A stretch of 64,000 nucleotides of DNA from Clostridiales bacterium (GTDB lineage Bacteria; Bacillota; Clostridia; Christensenellales; UBA3700): assembly GCA_015055975.1 (NCBI GenBank), contig SVHF01000001.1, forward strand, positions 70,752 to 134,751, read 5' to 3'. Every line of letters starts with the position of its first letter. The stretch's first letter is position 1. Positions 26,779 to 35,214 of the stretch are shown here, piece by piece. A program made the position numbers and the translations under genes. Below the pieces are notes generated by a model. The model worked only from the letters and a program-made list of their open reading frames with translations, was not told the origin of the DNA and searched no databases.

Positions 26779-27786
26779 ATGTCATTAGTTATACCAAAGT
26801 CTTATAAAAGCGCTCTAGACATTAGAGAGACAGAAAAGGCTATTAGAATTACAAGAGAATTATTCAAGGCTACACTTTGCAAAAAGTTAAATCTTGAAAG
26901 AGCTTCAGCTCCATTGTTTGTAAAAGCTGGTACAGGTATAAATGACGACTTAAACGGTATTGAAAGAGCAGTTGAATTTGATATTCTTCACATGCCAGGT
27001 GTTACTGCTCAAATCGTTCACTCACTAGCTAAATGGAAGAGAATCGCTCTAAAGAATTACGGATATAAAGTTGGCGAAGGTATTTATACTAACATGAATG
27101 CAATTCGCCGTGACGAAGAAACAGATAACCTTCACTCAATTTATGTTGACCAATGGGATTGGGAAAAAGTAATTGCAAGAAAGGATAGAACTCAAGATTA
27201 TTTGAAAGAAACAGTAAAGACAATCGTAGATATTGTTTGCGATGTTCAAGAAGAAGTTCAAAAGCAATTCCCAGCTTTAAAGAGAAAGTTAACTAGAGAA
27301 GTTACATTTATTACATCTCAAGAACTAGAAGATTTATATCCAGATCTAACACCAAAAGAAAGAGAAAATGCTTTTGCAAAAGAGCACAAGACAATCTTTA
27401 TTATGGAAATAGGTGATGTATTAAAGAGCGGTGAACCACATGATGGTAGAGCTCCAGATTATGACGATTGGAAGTTAAATGGAGATATTATCTTCTACAA
27501 TGAAATCCTAGATGAAGCATTTGAATTGTCATCAATGGGTATAAGAGTAGATGAAGTATCACTTCGTGAACAATTACAAAAGAGCGATCATGAAGATAGA
27601 TTAATGCTTCAATATGATAAGATGCTTGTAAATGGTGAATTGCCATTAACAATCGGTGGTGGTATTGGACAATCTAGACTATGTATGTTACTTCTAGAAA
27701 AGGCACACATCGGTGAAGTGCACGCATCAATCTGGCCAGATGAAATGGTTAAGACCTGTAAAGAAGCTGGCATCAACTTACTATAA
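26779..27786 (+). CDS. asnA: Aspartate-ammonia ligase
   Basis: AsnA makes asparagine from aspartate, free ammonia and ATP via an aspartyl-AMP intermediate, and resembles class II aminoacyl-tRNA synthetases. The 335-residue protein aligns by eye along its whole length with E. coli AsnA. Shared segments include VHSLAKWKR, YVDQWDWE, RAPDYDDW, DEAFELSSMGIRVD and IGGGIGQSRLCMLLL. It is a single-gene transcript with its own promoter and terminator. Confidence 0.96.
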   Translation: MSLVIPKSYKSALDIRETEKAIRITRELFKATLCKKLNLERASAPLFVKAGTGINDDLNGIERAVEFDILHMPGVTAQIVHSLAKWKRIALKNYGYKVGEGIYTNMNAIRRDEETDNLHSIYVDQWDWEKVIARKDRTQDYLKETVKTIVDIVCDVQEEVQKQFPALKRKLTREVTFITSQELEDLYPDLTPKERENAFAKEHKTIFIMEIGDVLKSGEPHDGRAPDYDDWKLNGDIIFYNEILDEAFELSSMGIRVDEVSLREQLQKSDHEDRLMLQYDKMLVNGELPLTIGGGIGQSRLCMLLLEKAHIGEVHASIWPDEMVKTCKEAGINLL

Positions 27787-27792
27787 TAATCA

Positions 27793-27820
27793 AGGTGCAG
27801 TTCGCTGCACCTAATTTTTT
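27793..27820 (+). terminator. asnA terminator
   Basis: AGGTGCAG and CTGCACCT pair around TTCG, followed by six Ts. The T run ends three bases before the next start codon. Confidence 0.9.
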
Positions 27821-27822
27821 AT

Positions 27823-28359
27823 ATGGCATATATATTTAAAACAAATCCACACTATACTGCGTTAATAAAAAAGTGCATTTATGAATTAGATGCATTAAAT
27901 ATCCCTATATCTAAAGATATTTTGTTTAAAACCAATACAGGTTTTTCAAAATATGGGTTTTGTAAGAAAACTCCAAGAGGGGAAACCAATTTTGTTATTG
28001 CAATAAATAAGTGGTTTGAAAATGATTTGGATATTGAAGAAACTATAATGCATGAACTTGCACACACAATCGATGGTTGTTATAACCATGGTGCAAAATT
28101 TAAGCATTATGCAGAAATTATTAACCAAGAATATAACTTAAATATAACCGTTGTTGGAAGATATAAGCTAAACGAAAAAGCCTATAAAAACAAAGGTTCA
28201 AAAAGAAAGGTTTTTGAGCCAAAAGAACTAGATCCTAAAACAATGGTTTTAATGTATTGTCCAGGATGTCATAGACAATTTGTAATCAAAAAGACAGCTA
28301 TTAAATTCAATTCAAGATGGGTATGCAAAAGGTGTAACAAAAAACTTCTTTATGTTTAG
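27823..28359 (+). CDS. SprT-like zinc metalloprotease-fold protein
   Basis: The 178-residue protein has the HELAHTIDG zinc motif near residue 86 and a C-terminal zinc ribbon (CPGCHRQF with CKRCNKK), the SprT-like layout. Eukaryotic SPRTN cleaves DNA-protein crosslinks; bacterial members are poorly characterised. The start ATG follows the asnA terminator immediately and has no visible Shine-Dalgarno. Expression may depend on read-through. The next in-frame Met is too far downstream to preserve the domain. Confidence 0.8.
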   Translation: MAYIFKTNPHYTALIKKCIYELDALNIPISKDILFKTNTGFSKYGFCKKTPRGETNFVIAINKWFENDLDIEETIMHELAHTIDGCYNHGAKFKHYAEIINQEYNLNITVVGRYKLNEKAYKNKGSKRKVFEPKELDPKTMVLMYCPGCHRQFVIKKTAIKFNSRWVCKRCNKKLLYV

Positions 28360-28440
28360 GCAAAAATAGGTATTTAATTTTACTAAATTAAGTAGTAGAA
28401 TTATATCGAAAGGGATAAATAAACTATAAGGAGGGAAATT

Positions 28441-29694
28441 ATGAGTTACAATGCATATGACAATTTTATTGCAGTTGTAGACAAGGCGGCTAAGGCCGTT
28501 GGTATGGATGAACAAGACTATATCCTGGTCAAGTATCCAGAAAGAGAGCTAAAAGTTTCAGTTCCAATTAAAATGGACGATGGCTCAGTTAAAGTTTTCG
28601 AAGGCTATAGAGTACAACATAGTTCTTCTCGTGGCCCATGTAAGGGCGGTATCAGATATCACCAAGATTCAGATATCAATGAAGTTAGAGCACTTGCTGC
28701 TTGGATGAGTTTTAAGTGTGCGGTTGTTAACATCCCATATGGTGGTGCTAAGGGCGCAATTAAAGTTGATCCAACCAAATTATCTAAGGGTGAATTAGAA
28801 AGATTGACTCGTAGATATACCGCAAGTATCCTACCAATTATCGGACCAGAAAAAGACATTCCTGCTCCAGATGTAAACACAAACGCTCAAGTTATGGACT
28901 GGATTATGGACACTTATTCAATGATGAGTGGCTATACTGTTCACGGAGTTGTTACAGGTAAGGATTTGGAAGTCGGTGGTTCTGTTGGTAGACCAGAAGC
29001 TACTGGTCGTGGAGTAACTATTATTACTTTACAACTTTTGAAGAAATTAAAATTAGACCCAAAGAATGTATCTGTTGTCATTCAAGGTCTTGGTAACGTT
29101 GGTGCTGCAGCAGCTAAATTCTTGCACGAAAATGGATGCAAGATTGTAGCAGTTTCAGATGTGTCTGGCGGTATTAGATGTGAAAATGGTCTAGATATTC
29201 CAAAGGTTTTGGCATTTGTCGATGGCAAAAAGAATCTTTTGAAAGATTATAAAGAGGATGGAGTGGAGCATATTGATAACAAAGAATTACTTGTGACAAA
29301 ATGTGACGTCCTTATCCCAGCTGCTATGGAAAACCAAATTACTAAGGATAATGCAAACGATATACAATGTAAATACATTGTAGAAGCAGCAAACGGACCA
29401 ACAACAGCAGAAGCTGATGAAATCATTGCAAAGCGTGGAATAATCTTAGTTCCAGATATCTTAGCTAACGCCGGTGGTGTTACAGTGTCATATTTTGAAT
29501 GGGTACAAAACCTACAATCTTTGACATGGGAATTAGAGGATGTTAACAAGATGCTAGAAAAGGTTATGATCAAAGCTTGGAATGAATTGGATTCTAACGC
29601 TACAAAGTGGGGATTAAACTATAGACTTGCAGCTTATGTTGAAGCTATAGAAAGAATCTCTAAGGCTAAACATTTAAGAGGAATGTTCCCTTGA
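28441..29694 (+). CDS. gdhA: Glutamate dehydrogenase
   Basis: The 417-residue hexameric-type enzyme interconverts glutamate and 2-oxoglutarate plus ammonia. KGGIRYHQDSD and the catalytic-lysine segment GGAKGAIKVDP are intact. IQGLGNVGAAAAKFL is the dinucleotide site. Length and the final AKHLRGMFP fit clostridial NAD-type enzymes, though cofactor preference cannot be fixed by eye. A strong AAGGAGGG precedes the ATG, and a weak promoter TTTACT-17-TATATC lies at 28379-28407. Confidence 0.95.
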   Translation: MSYNAYDNFIAVVDKAAKAVGMDEQDYILVKYPERELKVSVPIKMDDGSVKVFEGYRVQHSSSRGPCKGGIRYHQDSDINEVRALAAWMSFKCAVVNIPYGGAKGAIKVDPTKLSKGELERLTRRYTASILPIIGPEKDIPAPDVNTNAQVMDWIMDTYSMMSGYTVHGVVTGKDLEVGGSVGRPEATGRGVTIITLQLLKKLKLDPKNVSVVIQGLGNVGAAAAKFLHENGCKIVAVSDVSGGIRCENGLDIPKVLAFVDGKKNLLKDYKEDGVEHIDNKELLVTKCDVLIPAAMENQITKDNANDIQCKYIVEAANGPTTAEADEIIAKRGIILVPDILANAGGVTVSYFEWVQNLQSLTWELEDVNKMLEKVMIKAWNELDSNATKWGLNYRLAAYVEAIERISKAKHLRGMFP

Positions 29695-29713
29695 TTTAGT
29701 TTAGCAAATCATT

Positions 29714-29770
29714 AATAACAATTTGATCCCTTGATTGTTATTTCGGCGCTCAAAAAAATGGGCGCCGAAT
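29714..29770 (+). terminator. Two hairpins ending gdhA
   Basis: AATAACAAT/ATTGTTATT (29714-29742) is followed by TTCGGCGC/GCGCCGAA (29742-29769) and a T-rich stretch. The second hairpin is the probable terminator. Confidence 0.75.
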
Positions 29771-29784
29771 TTATATTTATTTAG

Positions 29785-29813
29785 TTGCAATGGGATTATT
29801 TAGTTGCTACAAT
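29785..29813 (+). promoter_or_regulatory. Promoter of the ncRNA
   Basis: TTGCAA (29785-29790) and TACAAT (29808-29813) are 17 bases apart, placing the start near 29820. Confidence 0.7.
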
Positions 29814-29818
29814 ATGTT

Positions 29819-30034
29819 GAACACTAGAGGAAGTTTGCGGAAAACAATCGCAAGATTGGCCTACGAGGTAATACTTTCTGGCACGTGAAAACGCTAATGA
29901 CCGCAAATGGATAGGACTCTGGAGATATCTATCGATAAGGTGGAACCTGAAGGTGTAGACGTGGCATAACAGCACGAAATCTCTCAAGGAAAAAGACAGA
30001 GGTGTTCATGGCGGAGCAATCCGCCATTTTTTTT
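29819..30034 (+). ncRNA. Unidentified structured non-coding RNA, about 215 nt
   Basis: The region has a promoter, a compact GC-richer body and a strong terminator, but no ORF or Shine-Dalgarno. GAACAC (29819-29824) pairs with GTGTTC (30002-30007) to close the molecule. TTTGCGG (29834-29840) pairs with CCGCAAA (29901-29907), enclosing the hairpin CAATC-GCAA-GATTG with a GNRA loop. GGATAG pairs with CTATC, and ACCT with AGGT. The multibranched layout differs from the long rod of 6S RNA. I do not see RNase P, SRP, tmRNA or known riboswitch cores. A TGGAACC resembles part of a T-box, but no gene follows on this strand. Confidence 0.65.
30008..30034 (+). terminator. Terminator of the ncRNA
   Basis: ATGGCGGA and TCCGCCAT pair around GCAA, followed by eight Ts. 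The T run covers the stop codon of the convergent gene. Confidence 0.92.
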
Positions 30035-30305
30035 AGAAGTCAACTAAGCCTTCTGCGATTTTTGCAGCAATAAAGAATATTGCAATTCCAAATAATCCAA
30101 CGGTAATACAAGATACAATAAATGATAGTATTAGGTAGCTGAATGACTTTGCATATTTCATTCGACGTTCATTTGATTTGTCTTTTGCGTGAATGAAAGC
30201 AAATACCCAACCAATTATAGGAATACAATATAAAAAAGTAAGCAATATTAAATTGCCTACTTTTAACTTAGATTCAGTTGTATTGTTATTTATTGAAGAT
30301 TCCAT
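30033..30305 (-). CDS. Small two-helix membrane protein
   Basis: The 90-residue protein has two hydrophobic segments (LILLTFLYCIPIIGWVFAFIHA and ILSFIVSCITVGLFGIAIFF). It shares the plan and the IPxxGWxxAFxHA motif with the protein encoded just upstream on the same strand, so the pair are tandem paralogues. The two genes overlap by 20 bases in different frames. Function is unknown. Confidence 0.72.
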   Translation of the reverse strand: MESSINNNTTESKLKVGNLILLTFLYCIPIIGWVFAFIHAKDKSNERRMKYAKSFSYLILSFIVSCITVGLFGIAIFFIAAKIAEGLVDF

Positions 30306-30600
30306 TTATAAGTGAAGGGAAATCAACGGCCCAATTACCAACGATTATTGACCAAACAATAAATGCAATAGCTGCGATTGCGCAAACAATCAAGAATATG
30401 CAAACAACTTGGAAAAAGCTTTGAGCATATCGTTTTCTTGCGATGTTCTTGTTGCTAACAGCATGGAAAAATGCAACTAACCATCCCAAAAATGGGATGA
30501 TATACAAAATAGTTAATAAAACATATATCCCTGTAGATAGCTTTTGTGGATTTTCTTCAACAACAGATTGTGAATCATTAATTAATACTTTAGTAGTCAT
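30286..30600 (-). CDS. Small two-helix membrane protein, paralogue of its neighbour
   Basis: From ATG 30600 (MTTKVLINDS) the protein has 104 residues. AAGGGG lies ten bases upstream, whereas the ORF-track start at 30660 has no ribosome site. The hydrophobic segments YVLLTILYIIPFLGWLVAFFHA and VVCIFLIVCAIAAIAFIVWSII match the paralogue. Function is unknown; the pair probably arose by duplication. Confidence 0.72.
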   Translation of the reverse strand: MTTKVLINDSQSVVEENPQKLSTGIYVLLTILYIIPFLGWLVAFFHAVSNKNIARKRYAQSFFQVVCIFLIVCAIAAIAFIVWSIIVGNWAVDFPSLINGIFNK

Positions 30601-30697
30601 ACTTATAATACCCCTTTTCCTTATTAAATATATCAATTTTAAACCGTAAAGTAAAGACAAAAATTTGAAATGCTATTAAAAATGCGCGCAAAAATTA

Positions 30698-30726
30698 TTT
30701 ACATACTGCGCAAAGTTATATATAAT
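30698..30726 (+). promoter_or_regulatory. Promoter of the CNNM/CorC gene
   Basis: TTTACA (30698-30703) and TATAAT (30721-30726) are 17 bases apart. A palindrome TGCGCGCA lies just upstream at 30683-30690 and TGCGCA lies in the spacer. Confidence 0.7.
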
Positions 30727-30740
30727 TTATTTATATTATT

Positions 30741-30770
30741 AAAGGAGTAGATCCCTGTCGGGATATAAAA
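30741..30770 (+). promoter_or_regulatory. Ribosome site with a hairpin between Shine-Dalgarno and start codon
   Basis: AAAGGAG (30741-30747) is 23 bases from ATG 30771, too far for normal use. ATCCC-TGTC-GGGAT (30751-30764) lies between them. Folding it out leaves nine bases, an ideal spacing. No closer ribosome site or alternative in-frame start is present. Confidence 0.65.
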
Positions 30771-32093
30771 ATGGACCTGTTTTACATATTAGCAATATTT
30801 GCACTTGTTATTTTATCAGCGTTTTTCTCTGCAGCAGAGACCGCTTATTCATCAATTACAAGAGTTAGATTTAAAGCTATGGCTGAAAGCAAAAGTAAAC
30901 GTCAAGTTTGGGCTGCTGCATTAGGCGAAAATTTTGAGAAATTAATCACTACAATTTTAATCGGAAACAACATTGTAAACATTGGTGCAGCTACGCTTGC
31001 TACTTTATTTTTTACGCGCGTAATTGAAGATGCTACAATCGCCGGTACTGTTTCTACGATAGCAATTACTCTTATCGTGCTATTTGTTGGTGAGGTAGCA
31101 CCAAAGACTTTAGCTAAGAGAAACCCAGAACCAATTGCAATTTTCTCAGCACCATTAATTTTGTTCTTGTACTATTTATTCTATCCAATGAACTGGATTT
31201 TAGGATTATGGCAAAAACTATTAACTAAGATTTTCAAAAAGAAGGGAGATACTGCAATTACAGACGAAGTGCTTATCACATATGTTGATGAAGCTGAAGA
31301 TTCCGGTGAAATCGATGCTGAAGAATCAGAACTTATCAAATCAGCTATTGAATTTGATGACTTAACGGTTGAAGATGCATTAACACCTCGTGTAGATATC
31401 GTAGCTGTTGATGTAACAACTCCAGTAGATAAAGTTTTGGATATATTTAGAGAAACAGGTTATTCTCGTATTCCAGTATATAAGGGAAATATTGATAACA
31501 TTATCGGAATTTTAAACGAAAAAGATTTCTATAAGCTTTATATGGATGGGCAAAAGAAGATCAGAAATATGATGTCAAAGGAAGTGGTTTTAGTTCCACC
31601 ATCAACAAAGATTTCAGATTTATTAAAAAGACTTCAAAAGGGTAAGATGCACATCGCCATCGTTATTTCCGAATTTGGTGGCACAATGGGTATCATTACA
31701 CTTGAAGATATATTAGAAGAATTAGTTGGTGAAATTTGGGACGAACACGACGAAATTGAAGAGCCAGTAAAGAAGATTTCAGATACAGAATATGAAATTG
31801 CTGGTCAATATTCAGTTGACGACTTTTTCGATTTATTCGAAATAGATAGAGATCCAGATGATTATGATTCAGTAACAATTTCTGGATTTGTAGGAGAAAT
31901 CCTAGATAGAACACCACAAGAAAATGATACTTTGAGCTTTGATAATTTATTTATTAAAGTTTTGAAAGTAGAATATAACAGAATTGCTAGCATTTATGTA
32001 AAAGTAAATAAAAAGCAAGAAGACGAAGAATTAAACGAAGGTCTATTACTAAGAGGGTTAAAGAGTAGTAGCGACGAAGAATCGGAGGAATAA
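30771..32093 (+). CDS. CNNM/CorC-family (HlyC/CorC) membrane protein
   Basis: The 440-residue protein has a DUF21/CNNM membrane domain (residues ~1-180, with SAFFSAAETAYSSI). Two CBS repeats follow (~200-325, LTPRVDIVAVD and VPPSTKISDLL), then a CorC_HlyC transporter-associated domain with YEIAGQYSVDDFFDLF. Such proteins are linked to magnesium or cobalt efflux and sometimes annotated as hemolysins. It precedes ileS by four bases and probably shares its transcript. Confidence 0.9.
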   Translation: MDLFYILAIFALVILSAFFSAAETAYSSITRVRFKAMAESKSKRQVWAAALGENFEKLITTILIGNNIVNIGAATLATLFFTRVIEDATIAGTVSTIAITLIVLFVGEVAPKTLAKRNPEPIAIFSAPLILFLYYLFYPMNWILGLWQKLLTKIFKKKGDTAITDEVLITYVDEAEDSGEIDAEESELIKSAIEFDDLTVEDALTPRVDIVAVDVTTPVDKVLDIFRETGYSRIPVYKGNIDNIIGILNEKDFYKLYMDGQKKIRNMMSKEVVLVPPSTKISDLLKRLQKGKMHIAIVISEFGGTMGIITLEDILEELVGEIWDEHDEIEEPVKKISDTEYEIAGQYSVDDFFDLFEIDRDPDDYDSVTISGFVGEILDRTPQENDTLSFDNLFIKVLKVEYNRIASIYVKVNKKQEDEELNEGLLLRGLKSSSDEESEE

Positions 32094-32097
32094 ATAT

Positions 32098-35000
32098 ATG
32101 TACGACAAAGTTGACTCAAATATGAACTTTATTGACAGAGAAAAGAAAGTCATTGAGTTCTGGAAGGAAAACAATATCTTTGAAAAGAGTATTGAACAAA
32201 ATGAAGGCAAAGAGGAATTCTCTTTCTATGATGGCCCACCAACAGCTAATGGTAAGCCACACATCGGCCACATTTTAACTCGTGTAATGAAAGATATTAT
32301 TCCTAGATATAAAACAATGAAGGGATACCATGTATTAAGAAAAGCTGGTTGGGATACACACGGCCTTCCTGTTGAACTTGAAGTTGAAAAGCTTTTAGGT
32401 ATGGACGGAAAGGAAGAAATCGAAAAATACGGTATTGAACCTTTCATTAAAAAGTGTAAGGAAAGCGTATGGAAATATAAGGGTGAATGGGAAAAGATGT
32501 CAGACAGAGTAGGATACTGGGTTGACATGGACCATCCATATATCACATATGATGATAACTATATTGAATCAGTTTGGTGGGCTTTAAAGACTATCGCTGA
32601 TAAAGGTTTGTTATATAAAGGATATAAAATCGTTCCATACTGCCCAAGATGTGGAACAGCACTAGCTTCTCACGAAGTTGCTCAAGGATATAAAGATGTT
32701 AAAGAAACATCTGTATTTGTTAAATTCAAGAGAAAGAACAATGATGGTTACTTCCTAGCTTGGACAACAACTCCATGGACACTTCCATCAAACGTAGCTC
32801 TATGTATGAATGCTGATGAAAACTATGTTGAAATCAAAGCAAACGATGAAATCTACGTTATGGCTGAAGCACTTGTTTCTTCATTATTTGAAGATTACGA
32901 AGTAATTTCAACAAAGCTTGGTAAAGAATATGAAGGTGAAGAATACGAACCACTATACAATACATATTCAGGAAATAAGAAAGCTTACTATATTACAAAC
33001 GATTCTTATGTAACACTAACTGATGGTACTGGTATCGTTCATATCGCTCCAGCATTTGGTGAAGATGACTCAAACGTTGGTAAGAAATATGATTTACCAT
33101 TTGTTCAAATGGTAGACGACAGAGGTAGAATGAAGCAAGAGACTCCATTTGCCGGTATGTTCTGTAAGGATGCAGATAAAGAAGTTATTAAGGATTTATT
33201 CAATAGACATCTTCTATTCAAGGAATTCCAATTTGAACACAGCTATCCATTCTGCTGGAGATGTGACACACCACTTCTATATTATGCAAGATCATCTTGG
33301 TTTATTAAGATGACAGCCGTTAAGGATAATCTTCTAAAGAACAACGCAACAGTTAATTGGATGCCTCCAACAATCGGAACAGGTCGTATGGGTAACTTCC
33401 TAGAAAATGTAATTGACTGGGGTATTTCTCGTGAAAGATATTGGGGAACACCACTTCCAATTTGGGTATGTCCAGATTGCGGCGAAATCCACGTTGTAGG
33501 TTCTAGAAAAGAATTAAGAGAATTATGTGGTCTTGATCATGATATCGAACTACATAAACCATATATCGATGAATTAACAATGAAATGTCCTAAGTGCGGT
33601 GGCACAATGAAGAGAACTCCAGAAGTTTTAGATTGCTGGTTTGATTCTGGTTCAATGCCATTTGCTCAATTACATTATCCATTTGAAAATAAGGAATTAT
33701 TTGAAAAGCATTATCCAGCTGACTTTATTTCAGAAGCGGTTGACCAAACAAGAGGATGGTTCTATACATTACTTGCTATTTCAACACTTATCTTTGATAA
33801 AGCACCATTTAAGAACTGTATCGTATTAGGTCACGTAAATGATAAAAACGGTATCAAGATGTCTAAGCATAAGGGTAACGTTGTAGACCCATGGTCAGTT
33901 TTGGACGTACAAGGTGCAGATGCTGTTAGATGGTATTTCTATTCATCTTCAGCTCCATGGCTACCATCTAGATTCAGTGCAGATAACGTTTCTGAAGTTC
34001 AAAGAAAGTTTATGGGTACACTTTGGAACACATATTCATTCTTCGTTCTATATGCAAATATTGATAAATATGACCCAACTAAGTACAATCTAAAAGATTG
34101 TAAGTTGTCTCATATGGATAAATGGATTCTATCTAATCTAAATACACTTGTAGATACAATCGACAAGAACTTAGAGCAATATAAGATCACAGAATCTGCT
34201 CGTGCTATCCAAGATTTTGTTGATGTTTTATCTAACTGGTATATAAGACGTGGTAGAGAAAGATATTGGGGTAAGGATATGACAGATGATAAGATCGCTG
34301 CATATACAACTCTTCATACAGTTTTAGTTACATTATCTAGAGTTTTAGCTCCATTTACACCATTTATGTCAGAGTGCATTTATAGAAACCTAGTTTGCAA
34401 CTTTGATAAATCTGCTCCTATTTCTGTTCACTTAACAGAGTTCCCAAAAGCAGACATGTCTATGGTAAATAAAGAATTAGAGCAAGATATGGACTTCGTT
34501 CTAAATGCAGTATTCTTAGGAAGAGCTGCAAGAGCTAAGGCTAATATCAAGAATAGACAACCTCTATCAGCTCTATATATTCAATCTCAAAAGAAAGTAT
34601 TCGACGAAAATATCTTAGGCCTTGTTGCTGAAGAAATTAACGTAAAGAATGTTGAACTTGTAAAAGATGATTCTAAGTTCGTTACATATGAATTAAAGCC
34701 ACAACTAAAGACAGTTGGTCCAAAGTATGGTAAAGCTTTAGGCGGAATTAGAGCATATTTACAAAGCGTATCTTTAACAGAAGCTGCAACAAAGATTGTT
34801 GCTGATGTAAATGAAGGTAAGGCTTTAACATTTGATGTTAATGGCGAAACAATTGAATTGAAAAAGGACGATTTATTAATCGCTCCAATGAATAAGCCAG
34901 GATATGCTCTTGAAGCAGATAACACAATGAGCGTTGTTATCGATACAAACCTAACTGACGATTTAATCAAAGAAGGTATTGCAAGAGAATTAACATCTAA

Positions 35001-35214
35001 GATTCAAGCAATGAGAAAAGATGCAGGATTTGAAGTTGTTGATCATATCGTAGTTGGATACGAAGGCGAAGGAAAGGCTATTGATGTTCTAAAGACATCA
35101 AATCAAGTACTTGCTGGCGTTCTTGCAGATAAGCTTGAAGCAAAACTTGATAGCTTTACACAAGAATGTGATATCAATGGAGAAACAGTTAAGTTATCTG
35201 TTAAGAAAATATAA
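32098..35214 (+). CDS. ileS: Isoleucyl-tRNA synthetase, eukaryote-like type 2
   Basis: The class Ia synthetase has the HIGH motif in PHIGHILTR and KMSKS as KMSKHKGNVVDPWSVLD. At 1038 residues it is longer than the ~930-residue bacterial type 1 and follows the eukaryote-like type 2 pattern, a group often less sensitive to mupirocin. The editing domain and anticodon-binding region are present, and CPRCGTA and CPKCGG suggest internal zinc knuckles. It has a GGAGG ribosome site four bases after the CNNM gene and no T-box leader of its own. Its stop overlaps the next start. Confidence 0.95.
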   Translation: MYDKVDSNMNFIDREKKVIEFWKENNIFEKSIEQNEGKEEFSFYDGPPTANGKPHIGHILTRVMKDIIPRYKTMKGYHVLRKAGWDTHGLPVELEVEKLLGMDGKEEIEKYGIEPFIKKCKESVWKYKGEWEKMSDRVGYWVDMDHPYITYDDNYIESVWWALKTIADKGLLYKGYKIVPYCPRCGTALASHEVAQGYKDVKETSVFVKFKRKNNDGYFLAWTTTPWTLPSNVALCMNADENYVEIKANDEIYVMAEALVSSLFEDYEVISTKLGKEYEGEEYEPLYNTYSGNKKAYYITNDSYVTLTDGTGIVHIAPAFGEDDSNVGKKYDLPFVQMVDDRGRMKQETPFAGMFCKDADKEVIKDLFNRHLLFKEFQFEHSYPFCWRCDTPLLYYARSSWFIKMTAVKDNLLKNNATVNWMPPTIGTGRMGNFLENVIDWGISRERYWGTPLPIWVCPDCGEIHVVGSRKELRELCGLDHDIELHKPYIDELTMKCPKCGGTMKRTPEVLDCWFDSGSMPFAQLHYPFENKELFEKHYPADFISEAVDQTRGWFYTLLAISTLIFDKAPFKNCIVLGHVNDKNGIKMSKHKGNVVDPWSVLDVQGADAVRWYFYSSSAPWLPSRFSADNVSEVQRKFMGTLWNTYSFFVLYANIDKYDPTKYNLKDCKLSHMDKWILSNLNTLVDTIDKNLEQYKITESARAIQDFVDVLSNWYIRRGRERYWGKDMTDDKIAAYTTLHTVLVTLSRVLAPFTPFMSECIYRNLVCNFDKSAPISVHLTEFPKADMSMVNKELEQDMDFVLNAVFLGRAARAKANIKNRQPLSALYIQSQKKVFDENILGLVAEEINVKNVELVKDDSKFVTYELKPQLKTVGPKYGKALGGIRAYLQSVSLTEAATKIVADVNEGKALTFDVNGETIELKKDDLLIAPMNKPGYALEADNTMSVVIDTNLTDDLIKEGIARELTSKIQAMRKDAGFEVVDHIVVGYEGEGKAIDVLKTSNQVLAGVLADKLEAKLDSFTQECDINGETVKLSVKKI

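Noticed and set aside
29941-29960. TGGAACC inside the ncRNA, resembling the T-box core
   Set aside because: Only seven bases match, the surrounding antiterminator context differs, and the RNA ends in a terminator with no downstream gene on that strand for over 700 bases.
31980-32097. T-box leader before ileS
   Set aside because: Only four bases separate ileS from the upstream CDS and no T-box motif is present.
34587-34970. 127-residue reverse-strand ORF inside ileS
   Set aside because: Shadow of the conserved synthetase frame with no independent signals.
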